64,000 nt of DNA from assembly GCA_002256345.1 (NCBI GenBank), contig NKIY01000004.1, positions 451,876-515,875 on the forward strand, in the 5' to 3' direction. The notes beneath the pieces were generated by a model, which was given only the letters and a program-made list of their open reading frames with translations, did not search any database and was not told the origin of the DNA. This document shows, piece by piece, positions 25,831 through 36,226 of this stretch; the first letter of the stretch is position 1; each line of letters starts with the position of its first letter. The position numbers and the translations under genes are program-made. The stretch is from Bradyrhizobiaceae bacterium PARB1. GTDB taxonomy: Bacteria; Pseudomonadota; Alphaproteobacteria; Rhizobiales; Xanthobacteraceae.

Positions 25831-25910
25831 GTGTCCCGGACGCGAAGCAGCCCTCGAGCTGCTTCGCAGAGCCGGGACCGCGTCGAACACGGGCGCCCGG
25901 GACACAGACG
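25831..25910 (+). repeat. nested palindromic repeat, copy C (shortened)
   Basis: GTGTCCCGGACGCGAAGCAG at the left and CGCCCGGGACACAG at the right keep both outer arms. The centre is reduced to a single GCAGAGCCGGGACC block, so the copy is about 50 bp shorter than the others. It lies 17 bases after the marR stop and 6 bases before the convergent kdpE stop. Confidence 0.8.
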
Positions 25911-25916
25911 CAGAGT

Positions 25917-26606
25917 TCAATCCGGCGCCCGCAGCCGATAGCCGATGCCGGTTTCGGTCAGGACGAAGTGAGGCCGCTCCGGGTCCAGCTCGATCTTCTG
26001 ACGAAGCTGACGGACATAAACACGCAAATATTGCGCATCCGTCAGCTCATCCCACAATTCTCTTAGCAGAAAACGATGCGTCAGGACCTTGCCAGCATGC
26101 TGCACCAGCACACGCAGCAGGTCATATTCTTTCGGCGATAGTTTCACCTCGCGCTCGCCGACCTTGACGATGCGGCGGACGAGATCGACCGACAGATCGC
26201 CCGTCTTGAACACCGGCCGCTCGCCATGCACCTGCAACTGATGCCGCAACGCAGCGCGCAGCCGGGCGAGCAACTCATCCATGCCGAACGGTTTGGTCAG
26301 ATAGTCGTCCGCTCCGAGATCCAGCGCCTGAACCTTGCCGGCTTCATCTCCCCGGCTCGACAGCACCACGATGGGTACGCTGTCATTGCGGGCGCGGATC
26401 ATCTGCAGGAGATCGTGCCCCTGGATATCGGGCAGCCCGAGATCGAGGATGATCAAGGCCGGATCCTCAGCCAGTTTTTCCAGCGCGAGCTTGCCGTTGC
26501 TGGCTTCGATGATGTCATAGCCCTGCGTGGTCAGGCCCATCCGGAGCAGTTTACGGATCGGCGGTTCGTCATCGATGACCAGAACCTTGATGGCAGAAGC
26601 ATTCAT
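25917..26606 (-). CDS. kdpE: response regulator KdpE
   Basis: This OmpR-type regulator activates kdp transcription during potassium limitation or osmotic stress. The 229-residue protein has a receiver domain with the phospho-acceptor aspartate in PALIILDLGLPD, an acidic pair in VIDDEPP and a lysine in DDYLTKPF. A winged-helix effector follows (KLSPKEYDLLRVLVQHAGKVLTHRFLLRELW in part). Its start overlaps the kdpD stop by 4 bases. It closes the kdpFABCDE operon. Confidence 0.96.
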   Translation of the reverse strand: MNASAIKVLVIDDEPPIRKLLRMGLTTQGYDIIEASNGKLALEKLAEDPALIILDLGLPDIQGHDLLQMIRARNDSVPIVVLSSRGDEAGKVQALDLGADDYLTKPFGMDELLARLRAALRHQLQVHGERPVFKTGDLSVDLVRRIVKVGEREVKLSPKEYDLLRVLVQHAGKVLTHRFLLRELWDELTDAQYLRVYVRQLRQKIELDPERPHFVLTETGIGYRLRAPD

Positions 26607-29323
26607 GCGGCGGTGTCCAGAGCTTCGGGCGCAGGCGGAATCGGGAGCCGGATCGTCAGCATGGCGCCGGGGCGATCCACGCGATTGGCCGCGGTGATGG
26701 TGCCTTGCATGGCTTCGATGAAACCGCGCGAGATGGCGAGACCGAGGCCGGTGCCCGCGCGGACATGGTCACCCTTGTTCGCGCGGTAGAACTTGTCGAA
26801 CACCTGTTCGAGATCGGCGGCAGGAATTCCTGCGCCTTCGTCCATGACTTGCAGGACCACAGCGTCGTCCTCGCGCCGGGCGCGGATGGTGATCGTCGTA
26901 TCCGTCGGGGCATATTTGGCGGCATTATCGAGCAGGTTGAACAGAACCTGCTCGAAGAGCACGGCGTCGAGCTTCAGCATCGGAAGATGAGGCGCCAGAT
27001 CGAGCACCACGCGATGTTGACCCAGGATCTTGCCGGCACGGCGCAATGCGCTTCCGACGATCTCGCCGGGATCGAGCAACGCCGCATTCGGCATCACAGC
27101 CCCCGACTCGAGCTTGGTCATGTCGAGCAGATTGGCGATGAAGCGATTGAGCCGTTCGGATTCGTCAATCACGGTGGCCAGCAGCTCGGCGCGTTCGGCC
27201 TCGCCCAGCTTCGGCGACAGCTCACGCAATGTCGAGGCAGCGCCGAGCACCGAGGCCAGCGGCGTCTTCAGATCATGCGAGATCGAGGTCAGCAGTGCCG
27301 CCCGCAGGCGATCGGATTCGACGTTTCGTTGGGCACGATCCATGTCTTCGACGAGTTGCACGCGCTCGATGGCCAGAGCGCTCTGATCCACCAGCGCATC
27401 GAGCAGGCGGCGCTGATCGGGCGTCAGCAGCGGTCCCGTGCGATCGTCATCGATGCCGATGACGCCGATCGGCCCGCGCCCTGTGCGCATCGGCAGGAAC
27501 AGGCGCTTTGACCCCGGCAGCGTATCGGAGCCGCGGCCGGCGGGATGATCGTTGCTCCAGGCCCAGTTGGCGGCGGCAAGATCAGCCTGGTCGAGCTGAT
27601 CTTCCGGCGGATAGCCCGCTTTCACGGTGATGATCCCGTCATCGGGCAGCAGCAGGACGACGCGCACCTGCAGCATCAGCGCGATCTGATAGGCCGATGC
27701 CCACAGCACATCGTCCAGCGCCGCCGTTCCGGCGAGTTTGCGGCTGAATGCATAAAGCGATTCCGTGGTACGGACGCGGCCAAAGGCGGAGACGGCCTGG
27801 TTGCGGACCCGGGCCGCAAGATTCGACACAAGAATCGCGACCAGCATGAAGAAGAAGAATGCCGCGACATTGGTCGGATCGGTAATCGTGAATGTATAGA
27901 CCGGCGGCAGGAAAAAGAAGTTGTAGGCGAGCGATCCGATCAGACTGGCCAGCAGCGAGGGCCACAGCCCGAAACGGACGGCGACGCCAACGACCGCGGT
28001 CATGAAAACCAGATCGACATTCTCGACGCCGAAGGCTGGATACAGCACCATGGCGACACCGAGCGCAGCGGCCATGACCCCCAGAGAGAACAGATAGGGC
28101 TTGGGATCGAACGGCTCGACCCGGTCGGTCATCTGCGTGCGCCGCGCCGCCGGTTCGGCGGGCAATACGTCTCCGGCAATCACATGCACGCTGATATTGC
28201 CGGCGCGGCGCACGAGATCATGTACCACCGAGCCGCGCAACAGCTCGAACCACCATGAGCGCGACGCCTTGCCGATCACGATCTGGGTGACATTGTTGGC
28301 ATGAGCATAGCCGAGCAGATCGTCCGCGATGCGGCGTGCCGCAGCGGGGATGGTCAGTGCTTCGGCCCCGAGCGCTTCGGCAAGACGCAGCGTATCAGCA
28401 AGGCGATCGCGCTGTTCCTCGGTGAACTGGAGGCTGCGGCGCGTCTCGATGCTCACCGCCGTCCATGGCGCATGAAGGCGGTCGGCCAGGCGCTTGGTGT
28501 AGCGGACGAGGCCGGCCGAACGCGGGTCCTCGCTGATACAGACGAGAATACGCTCGCCCGCCGCCCATGGGCCGGCAATGGCATTGGCCTGCATATGCGT
28601 CAGGAGCTGCTCATCGACGCGATCGGCCGTGCGGCGCAGCGCAAGCTCGCGCAGTGCTGTGAGATTGCCCGGCGAGAAATAGTGCTCCAGCGCGCGCTCG
28701 GCCTGCTTCGGTACATAGACCTTGCCGTCCTTCAGGCGCTGGATCAGATCGTCCGGCGTGAGGTCGATCAGTTCGATCGCGTCAGCCCGGTCAAACACGG
28801 AATCCGGCACCGTCTCGCGCACCCGTACATGGGTGATCTGCGCGACGACGTCGTTCAGGCTCTCGATGTGCTGGATATTGACGGCCGTATAGACGTCGAT
28901 GCCGGCGGCAAGCAGCTCGGCGACATCGAGGTAGCGCTTGGGGTGACGTGAGCCCGGTGCATTTGTATGTGCGAGCTCATCGACCAATGCGATCTTGGGG
29001 CGCCGGGCAAGAATGGCGTCGAGATCCATCTCGTCGAGCTTCTGACCTTTGTGCTCGATCATCCGCCGTGGAATGACTTCGAGCCCTGCCAGCAACGCCT
29101 CGGTTTCGGCGCGGCCGTGGGTCTCTACCACACCCACCACCACATCCACGCCTGCCTTGCGCTTGGCCTGGGCGTTTTGCAGCATCTCGTAGGTCTTGCC
29201 GACGCCGGGGGCGGCGCCGACAAAGATCTTCAGCCGTCCAGCCACACCTTCCTCGCGCCGTGCAGCCTCCAGCAAGGCCTCCGGCGAAGGACGTTGTTCG
29301 CGGTCGCGGCTCTGATATGCCAT
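26603..29323 (-). CDS. kdpD: sensor histidine kinase KdpD
   Basis: This is the membrane sensor kinase for potassium and turgor. The 906-residue protein has the N-terminal KdpD domain with P-loop GAAPGVGKT (about residues 36-44) and a universal-stress-protein-like domain (about 250-380). Four membrane helices of the DUF4118 region follow (about 405-500), then a GAF domain. The HisKA dimerisation helix with SISHDLKTPLASV comes next, and an HATPase_c domain has the N box NLLDNAAKYAP and G boxes. The length is normal. It lies 41 bp downstream of kdpC and is coupled to kdpE. Confidence 0.96.
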   Translation of the reverse strand: MAYQSRDREQRPSPEALLEAARREEGVAGRLKIFVGAAPGVGKTYEMLQNAQAKRKAGVDVVVGVVETHGRAETEALLAGLEVIPRRMIEHKGQKLDEMDLDAILARRPKIALVDELAHTNAPGSRHPKRYLDVAELLAAGIDVYTAVNIQHIESLNDVVAQITHVRVRETVPDSVFDRADAIELIDLTPDDLIQRLKDGKVYVPKQAERALEHYFSPGNLTALRELALRRTADRVDEQLLTHMQANAIAGPWAAGERILVCISEDPRSAGLVRYTKRLADRLHAPWTAVSIETRRSLQFTEEQRDRLADTLRLAEALGAEALTIPAAARRIADDLLGYAHANNVTQIVIGKASRSWWFELLRGSVVHDLVRRAGNISVHVIAGDVLPAEPAARRTQMTDRVEPFDPKPYLFSLGVMAAALGVAMVLYPAFGVENVDLVFMTAVVGVAVRFGLWPSLLASLIGSLAYNFFFLPPVYTFTITDPTNVAAFFFFMLVAILVSNLAARVRNQAVSAFGRVRTTESLYAFSRKLAGTAALDDVLWASAYQIALMLQVRVVLLLPDDGIITVKAGYPPEDQLDQADLAAANWAWSNDHPAGRGSDTLPGSKRLFLPMRTGRGPIGVIGIDDDRTGPLLTPDQRRLLDALVDQSALAIERVQLVEDMDRAQRNVESDRLRAALLTSISHDLKTPLASVLGAASTLRELSPKLGEAERAELLATVIDESERLNRFIANLLDMTKLESGAVMPNAALLDPGEIVGSALRRAGKILGQHRVVLDLAPHLPMLKLDAVLFEQVLFNLLDNAAKYAPTDTTITIRARREDDAVVLQVMDEGAGIPAADLEQVFDKFYRANKGDHVRAGTGLGLAISRGFIEAMQGTITAANRVDRPGAMLTIRLPIPPAPEALDTAA

Positions 29324-29364
29324 GAAGCTATATATAGCCTCCGCAGGATAACCGGCCTAGCGGC

Positions 29365-29970
29365 TTACTTAGCCGCAGCAGCATCCAGCGCCAGATTCAG
29401 CGCGAGGACGTTAACGCGGGGTTCGCCCAGAAAGCCCAGCAAGCGGCCTTCGGTCTTCTCATTTACCAATGCCCGAACCCGCTCCTCCGGCATATTGCGG
29501 GCCTTGGCGACACGCGGCACCTGGAACAGCGCGCCTTCCGGCGAGATATTCGGATCGAGGCCGCTCCCCGATGTGGTGACCAGATCGACCGGCACCGGCA
29601 TTGACGGGTTCTCCGCCTTCAGCTTCTCGACATCGTCCTTGACGCGGTCGTTCAGCGCCTTGCTGGTCGGGCCGAGATTGGAGCCCATCGAGTTGGCCGC
29701 GTTGTAGGGCTCCGGCACTGTCTTGGTGGCATCCTGCGGATCGGTCCCCGTGGTCGCCGACGGGCGGCCATGGAAATAGTTATCGCCTTTGAATTCCTGG
29801 CCGATCAGCGCGGAGCCAACCACCTTGCCGTCTCGCTCGATCAGGCTGCCCTGGGCCTGGGTCGGAAGAAGGACACCGGCGATGCCCGTCATGGCCAGCG
29901 GATAAGCGAGGCCGGTGATGGCGGTGAGCAGCACCAGAACGGTGATGGCGGGTCGAAGTTCTTTCAACAT
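29365..29970 (-). CDS. kdpC: potassium-transporting ATPase subunit C
   Basis: KdpC is the accessory subunit that stabilises the KdpFABC complex. The 201-residue protein has one N-terminal membrane helix (about 12-34). The periplasmic domain carries the conserved [18 protein letters not shown] (in part), [17 protein letters not shown] (in part) and the terminal segment [16 protein letters not shown] (in part). It follows kdpB by 11 bp. Confidence 0.96.
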   Translation of the reverse strand: MLKELRPAITVLVLLTAITGLAYPLAMTGIAGVLLPTQAQGSLIERDGKVVGSALIGQEFKGDNYFHGRPSATTGTDPQDATKTVPEPYNAANSMGSNLGPTSKALNDRVKDDVEKLKAENPSMPVPVDLVTTSGSGLDPNISPEGALFQVPRVAKARNMPEERVRALVNEKTEGRLLGFLGEPRVNVLALNLALDAAAAK

Positions 29971-29981
29971 GGTGTTTCTCC

Positions 29982-32102
29982 TCAGACCAAACCGAGTGCG
30001 GAGACCGCAAGGTCGATGATCTTGATGCCGATGAACGGAACGATGAGGCCGCCGACGCCGTAGATCAGCAGGTTGCGGCCGAGCAGCGCACCGGCTCCGA
30101 TGGGCTTGTAAGCGACGCCTTTCAGCGCCAGCGGGATCAGCGCGACAATGATGATCGCGTTGAAGATGATGGCCGACAGGATGGCGCTCTGCGGACTGGC
30201 GAGGCCCATGATGTTGAGCGCCCCGAGCTGCGGGTAGAAGGCGATGAACAGCGCCGGGATGATCGCGAAATACTTCGCCACGTCATTGGCGATCGAGAAG
30301 GTCGTCAGCGCGCCGCGCGTCATCAACAGCTGCTTGCCGATCTCCACCACTTCGATCAGCTTGGTCGGGTTGCTGTCGAGATCGACCATGTTGCCCGCCT
30401 CGCGCGCCGCCTGGGTGCCGGTGTTCATGGCGACGCCGACATCGGCCTGCGCGAGCGCGGGCGCATCATTGGTGCCGTCGCCGCACATCGCCACAAGTTT
30501 GCCCTTGGCCTGCTCGTCGCGGATCAGCTTGAGCTTGTCCTCGGGGGTTGCCTGCGCGAGGAAATCATCGACGCCGGCCTCGGCCGCGATGGCCGCAGCC
30601 GTCATCGGATTGTCGCCGGTGATCATGATGGTGCGGATGCCCATCTGGCGCAGTTCGGCAAAGCGCTCGCGGATGCCACCCTTGACGATGTCCTTGAGAT
30701 AGATGACGCCAAGCAGCTTGCCATCGCGCACGACGCCGAGCGGGGTGCCGCCGGCCTTCGCCACTTCATCGGCGATGGCCTGCAGTTCGCGGGCCGCCTG
30801 CGACAGGTTTGCCGGCGCGATCGCCCGCGCCGTATTGCCGGACGCGATCGGTGCGTCACTGCCGCTGACATAAGCGAGGATCGAATCGATCGCTCCCTTG
30901 CGCACGGACACGCCCGATGCATCGATGCCGCTCATGCGCGTCTGAGCGGTGAAGGGCACGAAAGTAGCCGACAGTTCGGCCATGTCGCGGCTGCGGATGC
31001 CGTATTTCTCCTTCGCCAGCACGACGATCGAACGGCCTTCCGGCGTCTCATCTGCCAGCGATGCGAGCTGCGCCGCATCCGCCAGCTCCTGCTCGGTGAC
31101 GCCGCGCAGCGGACGGAACGCCGTCGCCTGGCGATTGCCGAGCGTGATGGTGCCGGTCTTGTCGAGCAGCAACGTATCGACGTCGCCGGCGGCTTCCACG
31201 GCACGGCCTGACATCGCCAACACGTTGAAGCGCACCAGACGATCCATGCCCGCGATGCCGATGGCAGAGAGCAGTGCACCGATGGTGGTCGGGATCAGCG
31301 TCACGAACAGCGCAACGAGAACGACGACCGAGACGGTGCCGCCGGCATAGGCGGCGTAGCTCGGGATCGTCACCGTCGCGAAGACGAAGATGATGGTAAG
31401 TCCGATCAGCAGGATGTTGAGCGCGATCTCGTTCGGCGTCTTCTGGCGTTCGGCGCCTTCCACCAGCTTGATCATGCGATCGATGAAGGTGGAGCCTTGC
31501 GCCGCCGTGATGCGGACGCGGATCCAGTCCGACAGCACCTGCGTGCCGCCGGTGACCGCCGAACGATCGCCGCCGGATTCGCGGATGACGGGAGCTGACT
31601 CGCCGGTGATCGCAGCTTCGTTGACGGAAGCGACCCCCTCGACCACTTCGCCATCCGACGGGATGAGGTCGCCCGCTTCGACCAGCACGACATCACCGAC
31701 CTTCAACGACGTGCCCGCAACCATGCGATAGCTCCTGTCGCGGGCATCGTTGCCCGTGAGCAGCTTGGCCTGGCTTTCGGTCCGCGTTTTCTTCAGCGTC
31801 TCGGCCTGGGCCTTGCCGCGCCCTTCCGCCACAGCTTCGGCGAAATTGGCAAACAGCACCGTGAACCAGAGCCACAGGATGATCTGGAAGGTGAAAGCGA
31901 GATCTCCACCGCCGGTGATCACGTTCTTGATGAAGATGATGGTGGTGAGCGCAGCCACGATTTCCACCACGAACATCACCGGATTCTTCACCATCACCCG
32001 GGGATCGAGCTTGGTGAAGGACGAGGCGATGGCCGGCAGCACGATTGCTGGATCGAGCAACGCCGAGCCGGAGCTACGCTTTTGCAGTTTGAGGGTTTCC
32101 AT
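29982..32102 (-). CDS. kdpB: potassium-transporting ATPase subunit B (P-type ATPase)
   Basis: This is the catalytic P-type ATPase of the high-affinity potassium pump. The 706-residue protein has the actuator motif ITGESAPV, the phosphorylation motif LLDKTGTIT and the hinge motif [19 protein letters not shown] (in part). Seven predicted membrane helices are present. The length is about 20 residues longer than E. coli KdpB because of the N-terminus ([18 protein letters not shown]). It lies between kdpA (14 bp) and kdpC. Confidence 0.97.
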   Translation of the reverse strand: METLKLQKRSSGSALLDPAIVLPAIASSFTKLDPRVMVKNPVMFVVEIVAALTTIIFIKNVITGGGDLAFTFQIILWLWFTVLFANFAEAVAEGRGKAQAETLKKTRTESQAKLLTGNDARDRSYRMVAGTSLKVGDVVLVEAGDLIPSDGEVVEGVASVNEAAITGESAPVIRESGGDRSAVTGGTQVLSDWIRVRITAAQGSTFIDRMIKLVEGAERQKTPNEIALNILLIGLTIIFVFATVTIPSYAAYAGGTVSVVVLVALFVTLIPTTIGALLSAIGIAGMDRLVRFNVLAMSGRAVEAAGDVDTLLLDKTGTITLGNRQATAFRPLRGVTEQELADAAQLASLADETPEGRSIVVLAKEKYGIRSRDMAELSATFVPFTAQTRMSGIDASGVSVRKGAIDSILAYVSGSDAPIASGNTARAIAPANLSQAARELQAIADEVAKAGGTPLGVVRDGKLLGVIYLKDIVKGGIRERFAELRQMGIRTIMITGDNPMTAAAIAAEAGVDDFLAQATPEDKLKLIRDEQAKGKLVAMCGDGTNDAPALAQADVGVAMNTGTQAAREAGNMVDLDSNPTKLIEVVEIGKQLLMTRGALTTFSIANDVAKYFAIIPALFIAFYPQLGALNIMGLASPQSAILSAIIFNAIIIVALIPLALKGVAYKPIGAGALLGRNLLIYGVGGLIVPFIGIKIIDLAVSALGLV

Positions 32103-32116
32103 GGAGATTGCTCCGA

Positions 32117-33820
32117 TCAGAACAGGTTGCCGGCGGTCATCGCGAGATGCTCGACGATCGGGCCGAGCGCGAGAGCCGGAAAGAAAGTGAGGCCACCGAT
32201 GATCAGGATGACGCCGATGACGAGACCGATGAACAGGCCGCCGGTGGTCGGCAGCGTGCCTGGCGAGGCCGCAATGGATTTCTTCTCAACCAGCGATCCT
32301 GCCATCGCCATGGCCGGAACGATCATGAAGAAACGACCGACCAGCATCGAACAGGCGAGCGTCAGGTTGTAGAAGAACGTATTGCCGGTGAGGCCGCCGA
32401 AGGCCGAACCGTTGTTCCCCGTCGCCGACGTGAACGCGTAAAGTACTTCGGTGAAGCCATGCGGCCCGGCATTGGCCATCGACGCCACGGCCGACGGCAG
32501 CACGACAGCCACCGCCGTCCAGCCGAGATACATCAAGGGCAGCACGAGAATGGCGAGCATCGCCATCTTCACTTCATGCGCCTCGATCTTCTTGCCGACA
32601 TATTCAGGCGTGCGGCCGACCATCAGACCGGCGACGAAGATCGCCAGCACGACGAACAGCAGCATGCCGTAGAGGCCGGCGCCGACACCACCGACGATGA
32701 TTTCGCCGAGCTGCATATTGATGAGCGGAATCATGCCGCCGAGCGCGGTGAAGGAATCATGCATCGCATTGACTGCGCCGCAGGACGCGGCCGTCGTCAC
32801 GACGGCAAACAAGGACGATGCAACGATACCGAAGCGGACTTCCTTGCCTTCCATGTTGCCGCCGGTGAGGCCGAGCGCGCTGAGGCCCGTGGTGCCGTTC
32901 GCTTCCGCCCAATAGGTGATGGCAACGCCGACGATGAACAGCACGCCCATCACGGACAGGATCGCCCAGCCCTGCCGGGGATTGCCGACCATGCGGCCGA
33001 ACACATTGGTCATTGCCGCACCGATGGCGAAGATCGAGATCATCTGCACGAAGTTCGACAGTGCCGTCGGATTCTCGAATGGATGCGCGGCGTTGACGTT
33101 GAAGAAGCCGCCGCCATTGGTGCCGAGCATCTTGATCGCCACCTGCGAGGCCACCGGACCGACCGCGATGCTCTGCTTCGCGCCTTCCAGCGTCGTCGCA
33201 TCGACATAGGCGCCGAGCGTCTGCGGCATACCCTGCCAGACCAGGAACAGCGTGTAGACGATGCAGATCGGCAGCAGCACATAGAGCGTGCAGCGCGTCA
33301 CATCGACCCAGAAATTGCCGAGCGTGCGCATCGAGGAGCGCGAGAAGCCGCGGATCAGTGCCACGGCAAGCGCAATGCCCGTTGCCGCCGACAAGAAGTT
33401 CTGATGCGTCAGGCCAAGCATCTGGGACAGATAGGACAGCGTGCTTTCGCCACCGTAGTTCTGCCAGTTGGTATTGGTGATGAAGGAGGCCGCGGTATTG
33501 AAGGCGAGATCGGACGCGACCGCCGACTGGCCCTGCGGATTGAACGGCAGCACATCCTGCAGCCGCAGCAGTGCATAGAGAAACAGGAAGCCGGCGACAT
33601 GGAACAGCAACATGCCGACCGTATAAGTGAGCCAATGCTGCTCACGCTTTTCGTCAACACCGCCGAGCCAGTAGATGCCGGCCTCGACGGGCCGCAGCAC
33701 CGGCGACAGCCATGTGCGTTCGTCATTGAACACGCGCGTCATGTAGCCGCCGAGCGGCTTCGTGAGCGCCAAGATCACCGCACAGAACAGCGCGATCTGA
33801 ACCCAGCCGATGAGTGTCAT
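32117..33820 (-). CDS. kdpA: potassium-transporting ATPase subunit A
   Basis: KdpA is the channel-like subunit that selects potassium; it is a member of the SKT superfamily of K+ transporters. The 567-residue protein has at least ten membrane segments. The selectivity-filter-like loops include [19 protein letters not shown] (in part), [19 protein letters not shown] (in part) and [11 protein letters not shown]. It starts 26 bp after kdpF on the same strand. Confidence 0.97.
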   Translation of the reverse strand: MTLIGWVQIALFCAVILALTKPLGGYMTRVFNDERTWLSPVLRPVEAGIYWLGGVDEKREQHWLTYTVGMLLFHVAGFLFLYALLRLQDVLPFNPQGQSAVASDLAFNTAASFITNTNWQNYGGESTLSYLSQMLGLTHQNFLSAATGIALAVALIRGFSRSSMRTLGNFWVDVTRCTLYVLLPICIVYTLFLVWQGMPQTLGAYVDATTLEGAKQSIAVGPVASQVAIKMLGTNGGGFFNVNAAHPFENPTALSNFVQMISIFAIGAAMTNVFGRMVGNPRQGWAILSVMGVLFIVGVAITYWAEANGTTGLSALGLTGGNMEGKEVRFGIVASSLFAVVTTAASCGAVNAMHDSFTALGGMIPLINMQLGEIIVGGVGAGLYGMLLFVVLAIFVAGLMVGRTPEYVGKKIEAHEVKMAMLAILVLPLMYLGWTAVAVVLPSAVASMANAGPHGFTEVLYAFTSATGNNGSAFGGLTGNTFFYNLTLACSMLVGRFFMIVPAMAMAGSLVEKKSIAASPGTLPTTGGLFIGLVIGVILIIGGLTFFPALALGPIVEHLAMTAGNLF

Positions 33821-33846
33821 CGTGTTTGACCTTTTTTGACGCGCGC

Positions 33847-33936
33847 TCAGAACCGCTCGGGACGGAGCAGCGCGTAAGTGAGATAAACGAGGAGAGCGGC
33901 CGACACCGTGCCGGCGAGCACATAGTCAAAGATCAT
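33847..33936 (-). CDS. kdpF: potassium-transporting ATPase small subunit F
   Basis: KdpF is the 29-residue single-helix lipid-like stabiliser of KdpFABC. The peptide [19 protein letters not shown], with a short polar tail ending RPERF, has the expected length and the C-terminal RPERF signature. GGAGATGG upstream is an excellent ribosome-binding site and overlaps the stop region of the preceding miniprotein. Confidence 0.92.
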   Translation of the reverse strand: MIFDYVLAGTVSAALLVYLTYALLRPERF

Positions 33937-33947
33937 GATCCATCTCC

Positions 33948-34031
33948 TCACAGCCGCTCGCAGGCATAGGCGTAGCCCAGCGCAAGAAGGAAAAAGCCGA
34001 GCCCAAGGCCCAGCATGAGAACGTCCAGCAT
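33948..34031 (-). CDS. 27-residue membrane miniprotein upstream of kdpF
   Basis: This is a short reading frame of 27 codons with an AGGAG box 6-7 bases before its ATG. The peptide starts MLDVLMLGLGLGFFLLALGYA and ends CERL. It is one hydrophobic helix with a short charged tail, much like KdpF in size. Its TGA runs directly into the GGAG that serves kdpF (TGAGGAG). This suggests translational coupling and makes it the first gene of the kdp operon. I recall similar unnamed peptides ahead of kdpF in other genomes but cannot verify that here. Function is unknown; a second small Kdp subunit is a reasonable guess. Confidence 0.65.
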   Translation of the reverse strand: MLDVLMLGLGLGFFLLALGYAYACERL

Positions 34032-34375
34032 GGAATGCTCCTGATGTACTGGCGGCGACGGCGCAGAAGAAACTGCGCCAGAGCGCAGAGATCGCGCCCG
34101 ATCGTCGATCAGGTGCCATTCAGGACGTAGGTTTTCGAGATGAGGGAAACTGCGAACTTATAGGAATCCCATAAAGGCCCAGCCGGCAGCCCGCCGCAGG
34201 CATCCGTTGCAGCTGACGACCGGCCGACGACAGAAACAGGCGCGGGGTGCGCTCACGTCAAGCTCGCGCCAGATGCGCGGGCCGAACCTGCAAGCCCCGC
34301 GGCGGCTAATCAAGCGGTATCGCGGCTCGACGATGCCGGCGCCATATCCTGGTCAGTTCGAACCGAAATAACTGG
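34032..34375. promoter_or_regulatory. gene-free region upstream of the kdp operon
   Basis: No gene is supported. The kdp promoter must lie here. TTATAGGAATCCCATAA at 34158-34174 is an almost perfect palindrome about 130 bases before the first kdp reading frame and is a candidate KdpE site. No terminator was found for the gene ending at 34376. Confidence 0.35.
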
Positions 34376-35293
34376 CTAGTTGCCCGTCAGATAGAGCGGC
34401 GTTCTGAATGTGAGTTGATAGGACGGCTGCGGAATCCACTGGATCTGCACCATCACACCGAAAAGACGATTGTCGTTGTCGTCCATGCGGTCGAGGTCGA
34501 GGCGGATAACGGGTTGGGTAAAGGGCTGGATCAGCGTTCTGTTCAGCAGGTCGACGCCGCCGAATGATTGCACGCCGACGCGGGCGGACGCTTTCCAGTT
34601 GTTCGGCCACTGATAGTAGCCGCCGGCATATCCGATCATACTCGGATGGACTTCCGCCGAGGCGCTTTGCACCACGACACGGGTGTCCTGGAAGCCGAAG
34701 AAGAATCCCCTCGTCTGATCCTCATCCAGGGCATAGTCGAATTCGATGACATTGTTGAAATTCGTCGTCGCGAACGGGCCGACCGGCAGCGATTGCGTGA
34801 TGGTCGATTGCACGGTGACGGTGGGGAGCGCGCCGCCGTCTTGTTTGTAGAGATCGGCCTGAAAGCCGACATTCCAGCTCGCGATGTCGATATCCGTCCA
34901 GCCGCCGAGCGGCATCGTGTTGGCGTTTACGGAAACGCCGCCATAGACCGACACCCGATCGTTGAGATCGACGGTCAGCGGGATATCGACCGTGACCGCG
35001 TGCACCGTCGGCAATTTGATATGGGTCGGCACGGTCGATGGCGTGTGGCCGGCCGCAAGGGCGATCGCCCCCAGAACTGAAAACAGCGACGTATTGCCGA
35101 AGCCTATTCCGATCGCACCGCCGGGGGCTGTCGCATAAGTGGTGCGGAGATCCAGATAGACGCTTGGCGCGCTGAATTGAGCCGCTTGATCGGTGTCGTC
35201 CTTGCCGAAGGCAGCATTGGTCACACCCACGCAAACGGTGCAAACCAGAAGCCATCCTTGGATCGGTCGAAGACGCCCGCTGCTCAAAGTCAA
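34376..35293 (-). CDS. putative outer-membrane beta-barrel protein
   Basis: I do not recognise the exact family. I chose the TTG at 35293 (305 aa), which gives a plausible signal peptide (SSGRLRPIQGWLLVCTVCVG in part, cleavage near NAAFG). A GTG at 35335 would overlap the phosphatase gene. The mature chain alternates hydrophobic and polar residues with many aromatic residues and glycines. It resembles an outer-membrane beta-barrel and ends in a strand (LTFRTPLYLTGN). It follows the acid phosphatase on the same strand with 7 bp or less between them, so the two are probably co-translated. Confidence 0.6.
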   Translation of the reverse strand: MTLSSGRLRPIQGWLLVCTVCVGVTNAAFGKDDTDQAAQFSAPSVYLDLRTTYATAPGGAIGIGFGNTSLFSVLGAIALAAGHTPSTVPTHIKLPTVHAVTVDIPLTVDLNDRVSVYGGVSVNANTMPLGGWTDIDIASWNVGFQADLYKQDGGALPTVTVQSTITQSLPVGPFATTNFNNVIEFDYALDEDQTRGFFFGFQDTRVVVQSASAEVHPSMIGYAGGYYQWPNNWKASARVGVQSFGGVDLLNRTLIQPFTQPVIRLDLDRMDDNDNRLFGVMVQIQWIPQPSYQLTFRTPLYLTGN

Positions 35294-35300
35294 GGTCCGC

Positions 35301-36122
35301 TTATTGCGTGGACAAGGCTGTTGTCTCGGCCGCACAAGCCGGCGCAGCGCGCCTCGCCTTCGCTGCCTTCACCTCCAGCTTCGCAGCTTTGAGGTCGGCA
35401 AGGAAGGTCGCGTTGGTCTGCAAGCGCGAAACGGTCGCCGCCCCCATGATGCGGCCCGCATCGACATCGCTCTGCCAGTGCGCATCGCAGATCACGCGGC
35501 TCTGGCCGAAAGCGATGCCGCGCGTGAACAACTCGCTGGAACGCTCTGGATTGATCTGCGCGAAGACGAGGGCCCATCCCCAGCCAGCGGCCGTGTGGCC
35601 CGACGGATAGGAGCCGTCTCCTCGCAGGATCGCTTCCTGATCCGCTCGGCATGTGGCTTCGTTGTGAACGACGAAGGGACGGATGCGGTTGTACTTGTTC
35701 TTCACGCCATAGGTCGACAGGCCAAAGTCGGACAGCATTTTCTGCATCATGGCATAGAGGCGCGGGGTTTGCTCCTTGTCGATCTTGATACCCATCGCGC
35801 AGGAAAAATTATCGGCAGCCTGCGGGAAGGCAAGATCGGCGTCGGTGTAGGCCTGTTTCCAGCGATCGGTACCACGCAGCGGGAGTGTTGCCTTGCGCGC
35901 TTCTTCGTCCCTGGCAAGCGCAGCCGAATCCTTTTCGGGAGGCGGCCCGAGCAGGACCAGACTATCCGGCAGCTCGGACGGCTTCAGATAGCCGGGCGCG
36001 ATCTTGAAATGAGGGTCGGTGACCTTTGGTGGGGCTTCACTTGATTGCGCGAGGGCCTGCCCGCACATCGTGAGCAGCGCGAAGACGGATGCGCCCGCGG
36101 ATCGAACCAGCTTTGCAGTCAT
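35301..36122 (-). CDS. class A nonspecific acid phosphatase (PAP2 superfamily)
   Basis: This is a secreted vanadate-sensitive acid phosphatase of the PhoN type, which hydrolyses phosphomonoesters in the periplasm. The 273-residue precursor has a Sec signal peptide (LTMCGQALAQSSE at the cleavage region). It shows the full class A signature: K-x6-RP in KNKYNRIRP, PSGH in GSYPSGHTAAG, and SR-x5-H-x3-D in SRVICDAHWQSD. AGGGAC precedes the ATG. The 471-bp leader contains an hdeA remnant, an araC remnant and the conserved 20-bp element found in front of two other units of the island. Confidence 0.93.
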   Translation of the reverse strand: MTAKLVRSAGASVFALLTMCGQALAQSSEAPPKVTDPHFKIAPGYLKPSELPDSLVLLGPPPEKDSAALARDEEARKATLPLRGTDRWKQAYTDADLAFPQAADNFSCAMGIKIDKEQTPRLYAMMQKMLSDFGLSTYGVKNKYNRIRPFVVHNEATCRADQEAILRGDGSYPSGHTAAGWGWALVFAQINPERSSELFTRGIAFGQSRVICDAHWQSDVDAGRIMGAATVSRLQTNATFLADLKAAKLEVKAAKARRAAPACAAETTALSTQ

Positions 36123-36226
36123 GGATAGTCCCTGTTCATTTCAAGAGTGCCGGAATCGTCAGGCGGTTGAGTTTTCCTGAATGCGGGTCCCCCGCCATCT
36201 GACCGGGCCGCCCCTTAGAAGGTAAG

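Noticed and set aside
26226-26789. 187-codon plus-strand frame across the kdpD-kdpE junction
   Set aside because: It is the antisense shadow of two clearly coding genes.
32108-33829. 573-codon plus-strand reading frame opposite kdpA
   Set aside because: It has a His/Arg/Glu-rich composition typical of the reverse complement of a membrane protein gene; kdpA is certain on the other strand.
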